Of a stretch of 64,000 nt of DNA, positions 13,465-26,000 are shown in pieces. The stretch's first letter is position 1. Each line of letters begins with the position of its first letter. The notes beneath the pieces are model-generated. The model had not been told where the DNA came from and did not search any database. It saw only the letters and a list, made by a program, of their open reading frames with translations. This DNA is from Ptiloglossa arizonensis (Eukaryota; Arthropoda; Insecta; Hymenoptera; Colletidae). Where the stretch lies: NCBI RefSeq assembly GCF_051014685.1, contig NW_027478402.1, positions 682,001 to 746,000 of the forward strand, written 5' to 3'. A program made the translations under genes and the position numbers.

Positions 13465-16085
13465 CTAGGCCATTCTGGTTAAGCGTTTGGAGGAGCAGAA
13501 GTGCGAAAAATTTGTTGTCTTCTCAAACATTTCTTAGCTTCAAACTCCCACATCTCGCGAACGGATTGATCAAACCCAAAAATTCCTACTATATCTGAAA
13601 GTAGAAACTCGCCCGATTACAAAGGTATGTGTATTTTCTCACTAGGCCATTCTGGTTAAGCGTTTGGAGCATCAGAAGTGCGAAAAATTTGTTGTCTTCT
13701 CAACCATTTCTTAGCTTCAAACTCCCATATCTCGCGAACGGATTGACCAAACCCAAAAATTCCTACTACATCTGAATGTAGAAACTCGCCCGATTACAAC
13801 GGTATGTGTATTTTTCCCTAGGCCATTCTGGTTAAGCGTTTGGAGCAGCAGAAGTGCGAAAAATTTGTTGCATTCTCAAACATTTCTTAGCTTCAAACTC
13901 CCATATCGCGCGAACGGATTGACCGCACCCAAAAATTCCTGCTGCGTCTGAATGTAGAAACTTGCCCGATTACAACGGTATGTGTATTTTTTCCCTAGGC
14001 CGTTCTGGTTAAGCGTTTGGGGCAGCAGAAGTGCGAAAAATTTGTTGCCATCTCAACCATTTCTTGGCTTCCAACTCCCATATCTCGCGAACGGATTGAC
14101 CAAACCCAAAAATTCCTATTGCGTCTGAATGTAGAAACTCGCCCGATTACAACGGTATGTGTATTTTTTCCCTAGGCCATTCTGGTTAAGCGTTTGGAGC
14201 AGCAGATGTGCGAAAAATTTGTTGCCTTCTCAACCATTTCTTAGCTTCAAACTCCTATATCTCGCGAACGGATTGACCAAACCCCACAATTCCTACTGCG
14301 TCTGAATGTAGAAACTCGCCCGATTACAACAGTGTGTGCATTTTTCCCTAGGCCACTCTGGTTAAGCGTTTGGAGCAGCAGAAGTGCGAAAAATTTGTTG
14401 TCTTCTCAACCATTTCTTAGCTTCAAACTCCCACATCTCGCGAACGGATTGATCAAACCCAAAAATTCCTACTACATCTGAAAGTAGAAACTCGCCCGAT
14501 TACAAAGGTGTGTGTATTTTTTCCCTAGTCCATACTGGTTAAGCGTTTGGATCAGCAGAAATGCGAAAAATTTGTTGTCTTCTCAACTATTTCTTAGCTT
14601 CAAACTGCCACATCTCGCGAACGGATTGACCAATCCCAAAAATTCCTACTATGTCTGAAAGTAGAAACTCGCCCGATTACACAGGTATCAGTATTTTTAC
14701 ACTAGGCTATTCAGGTTAAGCGTTTGGAGCAGCAGAAGTGCGAAAAATTTGTTGCCTTCTCAAGCATATCTTAGCTTCAAACTCCCATATCTCGCGAACG
14801 GATTGACCAAACCCAAAAATTCCTATTGCGTCTGAAAGTAGATACTCATACGATAACAACGCTATGTGTATTTTTTCCCAAGGCCATTCTGGTTAAGCGT
14901 TTGGAGCAGCTGAAATGCGCAAAATTTGTTGCCTTCTCAACCATTTCTTAGCTTCCAACTCCCATATCTCGCGAACGGATTGACCAAACCCAAAAATTCC
15001 TATTGCGTCTGAATGTAGAAACTCGCCCGATTACAACGGTATGTGTATTTCTTCCCAAGGCCATTCTGGTTAAGCGTTTGGAGCACCTGAAATGCGCAAA
15101 ATTTGTTGCCTTCTCAACCATTTCTTAGCTTCAAACTCCCATATCGCGCGAACGGATTGACAACACCCAAAAATTCCTGCTGCGTCTGAATGTAGAAACT
15201 TGCCCGATTACAACGGTATGTTTATTTTTTCCCTAGGCCGTTCTGGTTAAGCGTTTGGGGCAGCAGAAGTGCGAAAAATTTGTTGCCTTCTCAACCATTT
15301 ATTAGCTTCCAACTCCCATATCTCGCGAACGGATTGACCAAACCCAAAAATTTCTATTACATATGAAAGTAGAAGCTCGCCCGATTACAACAGCATGTGT
15401 ATTTCTTCCCAAGGCCATTCTGGTTAAGCGTTTGGAGCACCTGAAATGCGAAAAATTTGTTGTTTTCTCAACCACATCTTAGCTTCAAACTCCCACATCT
15501 CGCGAACGGATTGACCAAACCCAAAAATTCCTGCTGCGTCTGAATGTAGAAACTCGCCCGATTACAACGGTGTGTATTTTTCCCCTAGGCCATTCTGGTT
15601 AAGCGTTTGGAGCAGTAGAAGTGCGAAAAATTTGTTGTCTTCTCAACCACTTCTTAGCTTCAAACTCCCACATCTCGCGAACGGATTGACCAAACCCAAA
15701 AATATCCTACTACATCTGAAAGTAGAAACTCGCCCGATTACAACAGTATGTGTATTTTTTCCCTAGGCCATTCTGGTTAAGCGTTTGGAGCAGCAGAAGT
15801 GCGAAAAATTTGTTGTCTTCTCAACCATTTCTTAGCTTCAAACTCCCACATCTCGCGAACGGATTGACCAAACCCAAAAATTCCTACTACATCTGAAAGA
15901 AGAAACTCGCCCGATTACAAAGGTATGTGTGTTTTCTCCCTAGGCCATTCTGGTTAAGCGTTTGGAGCAGCAGAAGTGCGAAAAATTTGTTGCCTTCTCA
16001 ACCATTTCTTAGCTTCAAACTCCTATATCTCGCGAACGGATTGACCAAACCCCACAATTCCTACTGCGTCTGAATGTAGAAACTC
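13465..16085 (+). repeat. Mosaic satellite segment with pieces of the 36-mer
   Basis: About 15 monomers in shuffled order. Positions about 13440-13660 match 9903-10123 (offset 3537 bp, 20 monomers). Positions about 15150-15515 match 10551-10916 (offset 4599 bp, 26 monomers; shared tgacaacaccc variant). Positions 14321 to about 15090 are a more diverged relative of 16089 to about 16860 (offset 1768 bp, 10 monomers; shared gtgcatttttccctaggccactc). No gene or foreign insertion is visible. Confidence 0.75.
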
Positions 16086-17590
16086 GCCCGATTACAACAG
16101 TATGTGCATTTTTCCCTAGGCCACTCTGGTTAAGCGTTTGGAGCAGCAGAAGTGCGAAAAATTTGTTGTCTTCTCAACCATTTCTTAGCTTCAAACTCCC
16201 ACATCTCGCGAACGGATTGATCAAACCCAAAAATTCCTACTACATCTGAAAGTAGAAACTCGCCCGATTACAAAGGTATGTGTATTTTTTCCCTAGTCCA
16301 TACTGGTTAAGCGTTTGGATCAGCAGAAATGCGAAAAATTTGTTATCTTCTCAACCATTTCTTAGCTTCAAACTGCTACATCTCGCGAACGGATTGACCA
16401 ATCCCAAAAATTCCTACTATATCTGAAAGTAGAAACTCGCCCGATTACACAGGTATGTGAATTTTTTCACTAGGCTATTCAGGTTAAGCGTTTGGAGCAG
16501 CAGAAGTGCGAAAAATTTGTTGCCTTCTCAAGCATATCTTAGCTTCAAACTCCCATATCTCGCGAACGGATTGACCAAACCCAAAAATTCCTATTGCGTC
16601 TGAAAGTAGAAACTCATACGATAACAACGCTATGTGTATTTTTTTCCAAGGCCATTCTGGTTAAGCGTTTGGAGCAGCTGAAATGCGCAAAATTTGCTGC
16701 CTTCTCAACCATTTCTTTGCTTCCAACTCCCATATCTCGCGAACGGATTGACCAAACCCAAAAATTCCTATTGCGTCTGAATGTAGAAACTCGCCCGATT
16801 ACAACGGTATGTGTATTTTTTCCCAAGGCCATTCTGGTTAAGCGTTTGGAGCAGCAGAAATGCGAAAAATTTGTTGTCTTCTCAACCATTTCTTAGCTTC
16901 AAACTGCCACATCTCGCGAACGGATTGACCAAACCCAAAAATTCCTACTACATCCGAATGTAGAAACTCGCCCGATTACAACGGTATGTGTATTTTTCCC
17001 TTGGCCATTCTGGTTAAGCGTTTGGAGGAGCAGAAGTGCGAAAAATTTGTTGTCTTCTCAACCATTTCTTAGCTTCAAACTCCCATATCTCGCGAACGGA
17101 TTGACCAAACCCAAAAATTCCTGCTGCGTCTGAATGTAGAAACTCGCCCGATTACAACGGTATGTGTATTTTTTCCCTAGGCCATTCTGATTAAGCGTTT
17201 GGAGCAGCAGAAGTGCGAAAAATTTGTTGCCTTCTCAACCATTTCTCAGCTTCAAACTCCCGCATCTCGCGAACGGATTTACCAAACCCAAAAATTCCTA
17301 TTGCGTCTGAAAGTGGAAACTCGTACGATAACAACGGTTTGTGTATTTTTTCCAAAGGCCATTCTGGTTAAGCGTTTGGAGCAGCTGAAATGCGCAAAAT
17401 TTGTTGCCTTCTCAACCATTTCTTGGCTTCCAACTCCCATATCTCGCGAACGGATTGACCAAACCCAAAAATTCCTATTGCGTTTGAATGTAGAAACTCG
17501 CCCGATTACAACGGTATGTGTATTTTTTCCCTAGGCCATTCTGGTTAAGAGTTTGGAGCAGCAGAAGTGCGAAAAATTTGTTGCCTTCTC
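16086..17590 (+). repeat. Partial third copy of the 36-mer with one extra monomer
   Basis: Positions 16086 to about 17080 match 11313 to about 12307 at offset 4773 bp, sharing gtgcatttttccctaggccactc, gtccatactgg and tgctacatctcg. From about 17260 to 17590 the match resumes at offset 4950 bp. The 177-bp step means one additional monomer lies near 17081-17260 in this copy, or one was lost in the others. This is the footprint expected of unequal exchange between monomers in register. Confidence 0.75.
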
Positions 17591-17975
17591 AAGCATTTCT
17601 TAGCTTCAAACTCCCATATCTCGCGAACGGATTGACCACAGCCAAAAATTCCTGCTGCCGCTGAATGTAGAAACTCGCCCGATTACAACGGCATGTGTAT
17701 TTTTCCCTAGGCCATTCTGGTTAAGCGATTGGAGCAGCAGAAGTGCGAAAAATTTGTTGCCTTCTCAAGCATTTCTTAGCTTCAAACTCCCATATCTAGC
17801 GAACGGGTTGACCAAACACAAAAATTCCTGCTGCGTCTGAATTGTGAAACTCGTACGATTACAACGGTATGTGTATTTTTCCCCTAGGACATTCTGGTTA
17901 AGCGTTTGGAGCAGCAGAATTGCGAAAAATTTGTTGTCTTCTCAACCATTTCTTAGCTTCAAACTCCCATATCTA
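17591..17975 (+). repeat. Mosaic satellite monomers before the 6-mer
   Basis: Two to three monomers link the preceding block to the 6-mer. The tctagcgaacgg form, which destroys the TCGCGA palindrome, first becomes common here. One monomer carries a gaattgtgaaactcgtacg variant at about 17838 that recurs at 18722, 19782 and about 21226. No other content is seen. Confidence 0.7.
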
Positions 17976-19035
17976 GCGAACGGATTGACCAAACCCAAAA
18001 ATTCCTGCTGCGTCTGAATGTAGAAACTCGCCCGATTACAACGGTATGTGTATTTTTTCCCTAGGCCATTCTGATTAAGCGTTTGGAGCAGCAGAAGTGC
18101 GAAAAATTATTTGCCTTCTCAACCATTTCTCAGCTTTAAACTCCCACATCTCGCGAACGGATTGACCAAACCCAAAAATTCTTACTACATCTGAATGTAG
18201 AAACTCGCCCGATTACAACGGTATGTGTATTTTTCCCTAGGCCATTCTGGTTAAGCCTTTGGAGGAGCAGAAGTGCGAAAAATTTGTTGTCTTCTCAAAC
18301 ATTTCTTAGCTTCAAACTCCCACATCTCGCGAACGGATTGATCAAACCCAAAAATTCCTACTATATCTGAAAGTAGAAACTCGCCCGATGACAAAGGTAT
18401 GTGTATTTTTTCACTAGGCCATTCTGGTTAAGGGTTTGGAGCAGCAGAATTGCGAAAAATTTGTTGCCTTCTCAACCATTTCGTAGCTTCAAACTCCCAT
18501 ATCTAGCGAACGGATTGACCAATCCCAAAAGTTCCTATTGCGTCTGAATGTAGAAACTCGCCCGATTACAACGGTATGTGTATTTTCTCCCTAGGCCATT
18601 CTGGTTAAGCGTTTGGAGCAGCCGAAGTGCGAAAAATTTGTTGCCTTCTCAAGCATTTCTTAGCTTCAAACTCCCATATCTAGCGAACGGGTTGACCAAA
18701 CACAAAAATTTCTGCTGCGTCTGAATTGTGAAACTCGTACGATTACAACGGTATGTGTATTTTTCCCCTAGGACATTCTGGTTAAGCGTTTGGAGCAGCA
18801 GTAGTGCGAAAAATTTGTTGCCTTCTCAACCATTTCTGAGCTTGCAACTCCCATATCTCCCGAACGGATTGACCAAACCCAAAAATTCCTGCTGCGTCTG
18901 AATGTAGAAACTCGCCCGATTACAACGGCATGTGTATTTTTCCCTAGGCCATTCTGGTTAAGCGTTTGGAGCAGCAGAAGTGCGACAAATTTGTTGTTTT
19001 CTCAACCACATCTTAGCTTCAAACTCCCACATCTC
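17976..19035 (+). repeat. 6-monomer higher-order unit, copy 1 (1060 bp)
   Basis: Matches the next 1060 bp almost perfectly. Differences I noted are aaaaattatttgcc near 18105 against aaaaatttgttgcc near 19165, and cccgatgac near 18383 against cccgattac near 19443. Diagnostic shared variants are gttaagcctttggagg, gttaagggtttgg, cagccgaagtgcg, gaattgtgaaactcg and cagcagtagtgcg. 1060 bp is 6 x 177 minus 2. Confidence 0.88.
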
Positions 19036-20095
19036 GCGAACGGATTGACCAAACCCAAAAATTCCTGCTGCGTCTGAATGTAGAAACTCGCCCGATTACA
19101 ACGGTATGTGTATTTTTTCCCTAGGCCATTCTGATTAAGCGTTTGGAGCAGCAGAAGTGCGAAAAATTTGTTGCCTTCTCAACCATTTCTCAGCTTTAAA
19201 CTCCCACATCTCGCGAACGGATTGACCAAACCCAAAAATTCTTACTACATCTGAATGTAGAAACTCGCCCGATTACAACGGTATGTGTATTTTTCCCTAG
19301 GCCATTCTGGTTAAGCCTTTGGAGGAGCAGAAGTGCGAAAAATTTGTTGTCTTCTCAAACATTTCTTAGCTTCAAACTCCCACATCTCGCGAACGGATTG
19401 ATCAAACCCAAAAATTCCTACTATATCTGAAAGTAGAAACTCGCCCGATTACAAAGGTATGTGTATTTTTTCACTAGGCCATTCTGGTTAAGGGTTTGGA
19501 GCAGCAGAATTGCGAAAAATTTGTTGCCTTCTCAACCATTTCGTAGCTTCAAACTCCCATATCTAGCGAACGGATTGACCAATCCCAAAAGTTCCTATTG
19601 CGTCTGAATGTAGAAACTCGCCCGATTACAACGGTATGTGTATTTTCTCCCTAGGCCATTCTGGTTAAGCGTTTGGAGCAGCCGAAGTGCGAAAAATTTG
19701 TTGCCTTCTCAAGCATTTCTTAGCTTCAAACTCCCATATCTAGCGAACGGGTTGACCAAACACAAAAATTTCTGCTGCGTCTGAATTGTGAAACTCGTAC
19801 GATTACAACGGTATGTGTATTTTTCCCCTAGGACATTCTGGTTAAGCGTTTGGAGCAGCAGTAGTGCGAAAAATTTGTTGCCTTCTCAACCATTTCTGAG
19901 CTTGCAACTCCCATATCTCCCGAACGGATTGACCAAACCCAAAAATTCCTGCTGCGTCTGAATGTAGAAACTCGCCCGATTACAACGGCATGTGTATTTT
20001 TCCCTAGGCCATTCTGGTTAAGCGTTTGGAGCAGCAGAAGTGCGACAAATTTGTTGTTTTCTCAACCACATCTTAGCTTCAAACTCCCACATCTC
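19036..20095 (+). repeat. 6-monomer higher-order unit, copy 2 (1060 bp)
   Basis: Tandem partner of 17976-19035. It starts where tctcgcgaac replaces tctagcgaac (19035 against 17975) and ends where aaatatcctactac near 20120 replaces the aaattcctgctgc seen at about 19060. The right half (from about 19800) is also the opening of the module that recurs at 21246 and 22190, so this unit overlaps two amplification events. Confidence 0.86.
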
Positions 20096-21245
20096 GCGAA
20101 CGGATTGACCAAACCCAAAAATATCCTACTACATCTGAAAGTAGAAACCCGCCCGATTACAACGGTATGTGTATTTTCTCCCTAGGCCATTCTGGTTAAG
20201 CGTTTGGAGCAGCAGAAGTGCGAAAAATTTGTTGCCTTCTCAACCATTTCTTAGCTTCAAACTCCCATATCTCGCGAACGGATAGACCAAACCCAAAAAT
20301 TCCTACTGCGTCTGAATGTAGAAACTCACCCGATTACAACGGTTTGTGTATTTTTCCCTAGGCCACTCTGTTTAAGCGTTTGGAGCAGCAGAAGTGCGAA
20401 AAATTTGTTGTCTTCTCAACCATTTCGTCAAAATTTGTTGCCTTCTCAAGCATTTCTTATCTTCAAACTCCCATATCTCGCGAACGGATTGACCAAACCC
20501 AAAAATTCCTGCTGCGTCTGAATGTAGAAACTCGCCCGATTACAACGTTATGTGTATTTTTTCCCTTGGCCGTTCTGGTTAAGCGTTTGGGGCAGCAGAA
20601 TTGCGAAAAATTTGTTGCCTTCTCAACCATTTCTTAGCTTCAAACTCCCAAATCTCGCGAACGGATTGACCAAACACAAAAATTCCTACTATATCTGAAA
20701 GTTGAAACTCGCCCGATTACAACGGTATGTGTATTTTTTCACTAGGCCATTCTGGTTAAGCGTTTGGAGCAGCAGAATTGCGAAAAATTTGTTGCCTTCT
20801 CAACCATTTCTTAGCTTCCAACTCCCATATCTCGCGAACGGATTGACCAATCCCAAAAGTTCCTATTGCGTCTGAATGTAGAAACTCGCCCGATTACAAC
20901 GGTATGTGTATTTTCTCCCTAGGCCATTCTGGTTAAGCGTTTGGAGCAGCCGAAGTGCGAAAAATTTGTTGCCTTCTCAAGCATTTCTTAGCTTCAAACT
21001 CCCATATCTAGCGAACGGATTGACCAATCCCAAAAGTTCCTATTGCGTCTGAATGTAGAAACTCGCCCGATTACAACGGTATGTGTATTTTCTCCCTAGG
21101 CCATTCTGGTTAAGCGTTTGGAGCAGCCGAAGTGCGAAAAATTTGTTGCCTTCTCAAGCATTTCTTAGCTTCAAACTCCCATATCTAGCGAACGGGTTGA
21201 CCAAACACAAAAATTTCTGCTGCGTCTGAATTGTGAAACTCGTAC
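20096..21245 (+). repeat. Linking satellite block with the first elongated monomer
   Basis: Includes the first monomer with the 30-bp internal duplication (20429-20458). Positions from about 19800 to 20560 parallel 21246 to about 22005 at offset 1444-1445 bp. Two near-identical consecutive monomers, marked by aatcccaaaagttcc and cagccgaagtgcg, occur near 20850-20980 and 21025-21155. No gene is seen. Confidence 0.75.
20429..20458 (+). repeat. 30-bp intra-monomer duplication, occurrence 1
   Basis: After accatttcgt, 30 bp that read caaaatttgttgcc... and end ...gcatttctt are inserted before atcttcaaac. The inserted segment is a second copy of the adjacent part of a monomer of the ttgccttctcaagc type. 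This occurrence has catttcgtcaaaa where the other five have catttcttcaaaa. Confidence 0.85.
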
Positions 21246-21873
21246 GATTACAACGGTATGTGTATTTTTCCCCTAGGACATTCTGGTTAAGCGTTTGGAG
21301 CAGCAGTAGTGCGAAAAATTTGTTGCCTTCCCAACCAATTCTGAGCTTGCAACTCCCATATCTCCCGAACGGATTGACCAAACCCAAAAATTCCTGCTGC
21401 GTCTGAATGTAGAAACTCGCCCGATTACAACGGCATGTGTATTTTTCCCTAGGCCATTCTGGTTAAGCGTTTGGAGCAGCAGAAGTGCGACAAATTTGTT
21501 GTTTTCTCAACCACATCTTAGCTTCAAACTCCCACATCTCGCGAACGGATTGACCAAACCCAAAAATATCCTACTACATCTGAAAGTAGAAACCCGCCCG
21601 ATTACAACGGTATGTGTATTTTCTCCCTAGGCCATTCTGGTTAAGCGTTTGGAGCAGCAGAAGTGCGAAAAATTTGTTGAATTCTCAACCATTTCTTAGC
21701 TTCAAACTCCCATATCTCGCGAACGGATAGACCAAACCCAAAAATTCCTACTGCGTCTGAACGTAGAAACTCACCCGATTACAACGGTTTGTGTATTTTT
21801 CCCTAGGCCACTCTGTTTAAGCGTTTGGAGCAGCAGAAGTGCGAAAAATTTGTTGTCTTCTCAACCATTTCTT

Positions 21874-21903
21874 CAAAATTTGTTGCCTTCTCAAGCATTT
21901 CTT
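21874..21903 (+). repeat. 30-bp intra-monomer duplication, occurrence 2
   Basis: Same insertion at the same internal position as at 20429, with junction catttcttcaaaattt. It is followed by atcttcaaac, as in occurrences 1, 4 and 6. Confidence 0.85.
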
Positions 21904-22080
21904 ATCTTCAAACTCCCATATCTCGCGAACGGATTGACCAAACCCAAAAATTCCTGCTGCGTCTGAATGTAGAAACTCGCCCGATTACAACGTTATGTGT
22001 AATTTTTCCCCAGGCCATTCTGGTTCAGCGTTTGGAGCAGCAGAAATGCGAAAAATTTGTTGTCTTCTCAACCATTTCTT

Positions 22081-22110
22081 CAAAATTTGTTGCCTTCTCA
22101 AGCATTTCTT
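22081..22110 (+). repeat. 30-bp intra-monomer duplication, occurrence 3
   Basis: Lies in the monomer directly after occurrence 2, so two elongated monomers are adjacent. It is followed by agctccaaac rather than atcttcaaac, a combination shared only with occurrence 5. Confidence 0.85.
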
Positions 22111-22817
22111 AGCTCCAAACTCCCATATCTCGCGAACGGATTGACCAAACCCAAAAATTCCTATTGCGTCTGAATGTAGAAACTCGCCCGATTACAACGG
22201 TATGTGTATTTTTCCCCTAGAACATTCTGGTTAAGCGTTTGGAGCAGCAGTAGTGCGAAAAATTTGTTGCCTTCTCAACCATTTCTGAGCTTGCAACTCC
22301 CATATCTCCCGAACGGATTGACCAAACCCAAAAATTCCTGCTGCGTCTGAATGTAGAAACTCGCCCGATTACAACGGCATGTGTATTTTTCCCTAGGCCA
22401 TTCTGGTTAAGCGTTTGGAGCAGCAGAAGTGCGACAAATTTGTTGTTTTCTCAACCACATCTTAGCTTCAAACTCCCACATCTCGCGAACGGATTGACCA
22501 AACCCAAAAATATCCTACTACATCTGAAAGTAGAAACCCGCCCGATTACAACGGTATGTGTATTTTCTCCCTAGGCCATTCTGGTTAAGCGTTTGGAGCA
22601 GCAGAAGTGCGAAAAATTTGTTGCCTTCTCAACCATTTCTTAGCTTCAAACTCCCATATCTCGCGAACGGATAGACCAAACCCAAAAATTCCTACTGCGT
22701 CTGAATGTAGAAACTCACCCGATTACAACGGTTTGTGTATTTTTCCCTAGGCCACTCTGTTTAAGCGTTTGGAGCAGCAGAAGTGCGAAAAATTTGTTGT
22801 CTTCTCAACCATTTCTT

Positions 22818-22847
22818 CAAAATTTGTTGCCTTCTCAAGCATTTCTT
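22818..22847 (+). repeat. 30-bp intra-monomer duplication, occurrence 4
   Basis: Counterpart of occurrence 2, 944 bp downstream in the tandem copy, followed by atcttcaaac. Confidence 0.85.
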
Positions 22848-23024
22848 ATCTTCAAACTCCCATATCTCGCGAACGGATTGACCAAACCCAAAAATTCCTG
22901 CTGCGTCTGAATGTAGAAACTCGCCCGATTACAACGTTATGTGTATTTTTTCCCCAGGCCATTCTGGTTCAGCGTTTGGAGCAGCAGAAATGCGAAAAAT
23001 TTGTTGTCTTCTCAACCATTTCTT

Positions 23025-23054
23025 CAAAATTTGTTGCCTTCTCAAGCATTTCTT
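23025..23054 (+). repeat. 30-bp intra-monomer duplication, occurrence 5
   Basis: Counterpart of occurrence 3, 944 bp downstream, followed by agctccaaac. Confidence 0.85.
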
Positions 23055-23085
23055 AGCTCCAAACTCCCATATCTCGCGAACGGAT

Positions 23086-26000
23086 TGATCAAACCCAAAA
23101 ATTCCTACTATATCTGAAAGTAGAAACTCGCCCGATTACAACGGTATGTGTATTTTTCCCTAGGCCATTCTGGTTAAGCGTTTGGAGCAGCAGAAGTGCG
23201 AAAAATTTGTTGCCTTGTCAACCTTTCTTAGCTTCAAACTCCCACATCTCGCGAACGGATTGACCAAACCCAAAAATTCCTACTACATCTGAATATAGAA
23301 ACTCGCCCGATTACAACGGTATGTGTATTTTTTCCCTAGGGCATTCTGGTTAAGCGTTTGGAGCAGCAGAAGTGCGAAAAATTTGTTGTCTTCTCAACCA
23401 GTTCTTAGCTTCAAACTCCCACATCTCGCGAACGGATTGACCAAACCCAAAAATATCCTACTACATCTGAAAGTAGAAACTCGCCCGATTGCAACGGTAT
23501 GTGTATTTTTTCCCTAGGCCATTCTGGTTAAGCGTTTGGAGCAGCAGAAGTGCGAAAAATTTGTTGTCTTCTCAACCATTTCTTAGCTTCAAACTCCCAT
23601 ATCTAGCGAACGGATTGACAAAACCCAAAAATTCCTGCTGCGTCTGAATGTAGAAACTCGCCCGATTACAACGGTATGTGTATTTTTTCCCTAGGCCGTT
23701 CTGGTTAAGCGTTTGGAGCAGCAGAAGTGCGAAAAATTTGTTGTTTTCTCAACCACATTTTAGCTTCAAACTCCCATATCTCGCGAACGGATTGACCGAA
23801 CCCAAAAATTCCTGCTGCGTCTGAATGTAGAAACTCGCCCGATTACAACGGTATGTGTATTTTTTCCCTAAGCCATTCTGGTTAAGCGTTTGAAGCAGCA
23901 GAAGTGCGAAAAATTTGTTGTCCTCTCAACCATTTCTTAGCTTCAAACTCCCATATCTCGCGAACGGATAGACCAAACCCAAAAATTCCTATTGCGTCTG
24001 ATATTAGAAACTCGTACGATAACAACGGTATGTGTATTTTTTCCCAAGGCCATTCTGGATAAGCGTTTGGAGCAGCTGAAATGCGCAAAATTTGTTTCCT
24101 TCTCAACCATTTCTTAGCTTCCAGCTCCCATATCTCGCGAACGGATTGACAAAACCCAAATATTCCTATTGCTTCTGAATGTAGAAACTCGCCCGATTAC
24201 AACGGTATGTGTATTTTTTCCCTAGGCCATTCTGGTTAAGCGTTTGGAGCAGCAGAAGTGCGAAAAATTTGTTGTCTTCTCAACCATTTCTTTGCTTCAA
24301 ACTCCCACATCTCGCGAACGCATTGATCAAACCCAAAAATTCCTACTACATCTGAAAGTAGAAACTCGCCCGATTACAAAGGTATGTGTATTTTTTCCCT
24401 AGTCCATTCTGGTTAAGCGTTTGAAGCAGCAGAAATGCGAAAAATTTGTTGTCTTCTCAACCATTTCTTAGCTTCAAACTGCCACATCTCGCGAACGGAT
24501 TGACCAAACCCAAAAATTCCTACTATATCTGAAAGTAGAAATTCGCCCGATTACAAAGGTATGTGTATTTTTTCCCAAGGCCATTCTGGTTAAGCGTTTG
24601 GAGCTGCTGATATGCGCAAAATTTGTTGCCTTCTCAACCATTTCTTAGCTGCCAACTGCCATATCTCGCGAACGGATTGACCAAACCCAAAAATTTCTAT
24701 TACATCTGAATGTAGAAACTCGCCCGATTACAACGGTATGTGTATTTTTCCCTAGGCCATTCTGGTTAAGCGTTTAGGGCAGCAGATATGCGAAAAATTT
24801 GTTGTTTTCTCAACCACATCTTAGCTTCAAACTCCCACATCTCGCGAACGGATTGACCAAACCCAAAAATTCCTACTATATCTGAAAGTAGAAACTCGCC
24901 CGATTACAAAGGTATGTGTATTTTTTCCCAAGGCCATTCTGGTTAAGCGTTTGGGGCAGCAGAAGTGCGAAAAATTTGTTGATTTCTGAACCACATCTTA
25001 GCATCAAACTCCCATATCTCGCGAACGGATCGACCAAACCCAAAAATTCCTGCTGCGTCTGAATGTAGAAACTCGCCCGATTACATCAGTATGTGTATTT
25101 TTCCCTAGGCCACTCTGGTTAAGCGTTTGGAACAGCAGAAGTGCGAAAAATTTGTTCTCTTCTCAACCATTTCTTAGCTTCAAACTCCCACATCTCGCGA
25201 ACGGATTGACCAAACCCAAAAATTCCTACTACATCTGAAAGTAGAAACTCGCCCGATTACAAAGGTATGTGTATTTTTTCCCTAGTCCATTCTGGTTAAG
25301 CGTTTGGAGCAGCAGAAATGCGAAAAATTTGTTGTCTTCTCAACCATTTCTTAGTTTCAAACTGACACATCTCGCGAACGGATTGACCAAACCCAAAAAT
25401 TCCTACTATATCTGAAAGTAGAAACTAGCCCGATTTCAACTGTATGTGTATTTTTTCCCTAGGCCGTCCTGGTTAAGCGTTTGGAGCAGCAGAAGTGCGA
25501 AAAATTTGTTGCTTCCTCAACCACATTTTAGCTTCAAACTCCCATATCTCGCGAACGGATTGACCAAACCCAAAAATTCCTGCTGCGTCTGAATGTAGAA
25601 ACTCGCCCGATTACAACGGTATGTGTATTTTTTCCCTGGGCCATTCTGGTTAAGCGTTTGAAGCAGCAGAAATGCGAAAAATTTGTTGTCCTCTCAACCG
25701 TTTCTTAGCTTCAAACTCCCATATCTCGCGAACGGATTGACCAAACCCAAAAATTCCTATTGCGTCTGAAAGTAGAAACTCGTACGATAACAACGGTATG
25801 TGTATTTTTTCCCAAGGCCATTCTGGTTAAGCGTTTGGAGCAGCTAAAATGCGCAAAATTTGTTGCCTTCTCAACCATTTCTTAGCTTCCAGCTCCCATA
25901 TCTCGCGAACGGATTGACAAATCCCAAATATTCCTATTGCGTCTGAATGTAGAAACTCGCCCGATTACAATGGAATGTGTATTTTTTCCCTAGGCCATTC

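Larger units (their letters stand above)
21246..22189 (+). repeat. 5-monomer unit with two elongated monomers, copy 1 (944 bp)
   Basis: Repeats at offset 944 bp. The length equals 5 x 177 plus two 30-bp insertions minus 1. Shared markers are cccctaggacattctgg (agaacattctgg in copy 2), cagcagtagtgcg, gcgacaaatttg, gaaacccgcccg, gaaactcacccg and ctctgtttaagcg. Small differences from copy 2 include gttgaattctc near 21677 and gaacgtagaa near 21759. Confidence 0.82.
22190..23085 (+). repeat. 5-monomer unit with two elongated monomers, copy 2
   Basis: Matches 21246-22141 at offset 944 bp, including both 30-bp insertions. The match ends near 23085, where gattgatcaaac and cctactatatc replace gattgaccaaac and cctattgcgtc. 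The spacing between cccgattac phrases across one elongated monomer (22717 to 22923) is 206 bp, which confirms the monomer really is longer. Confidence 0.82.
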
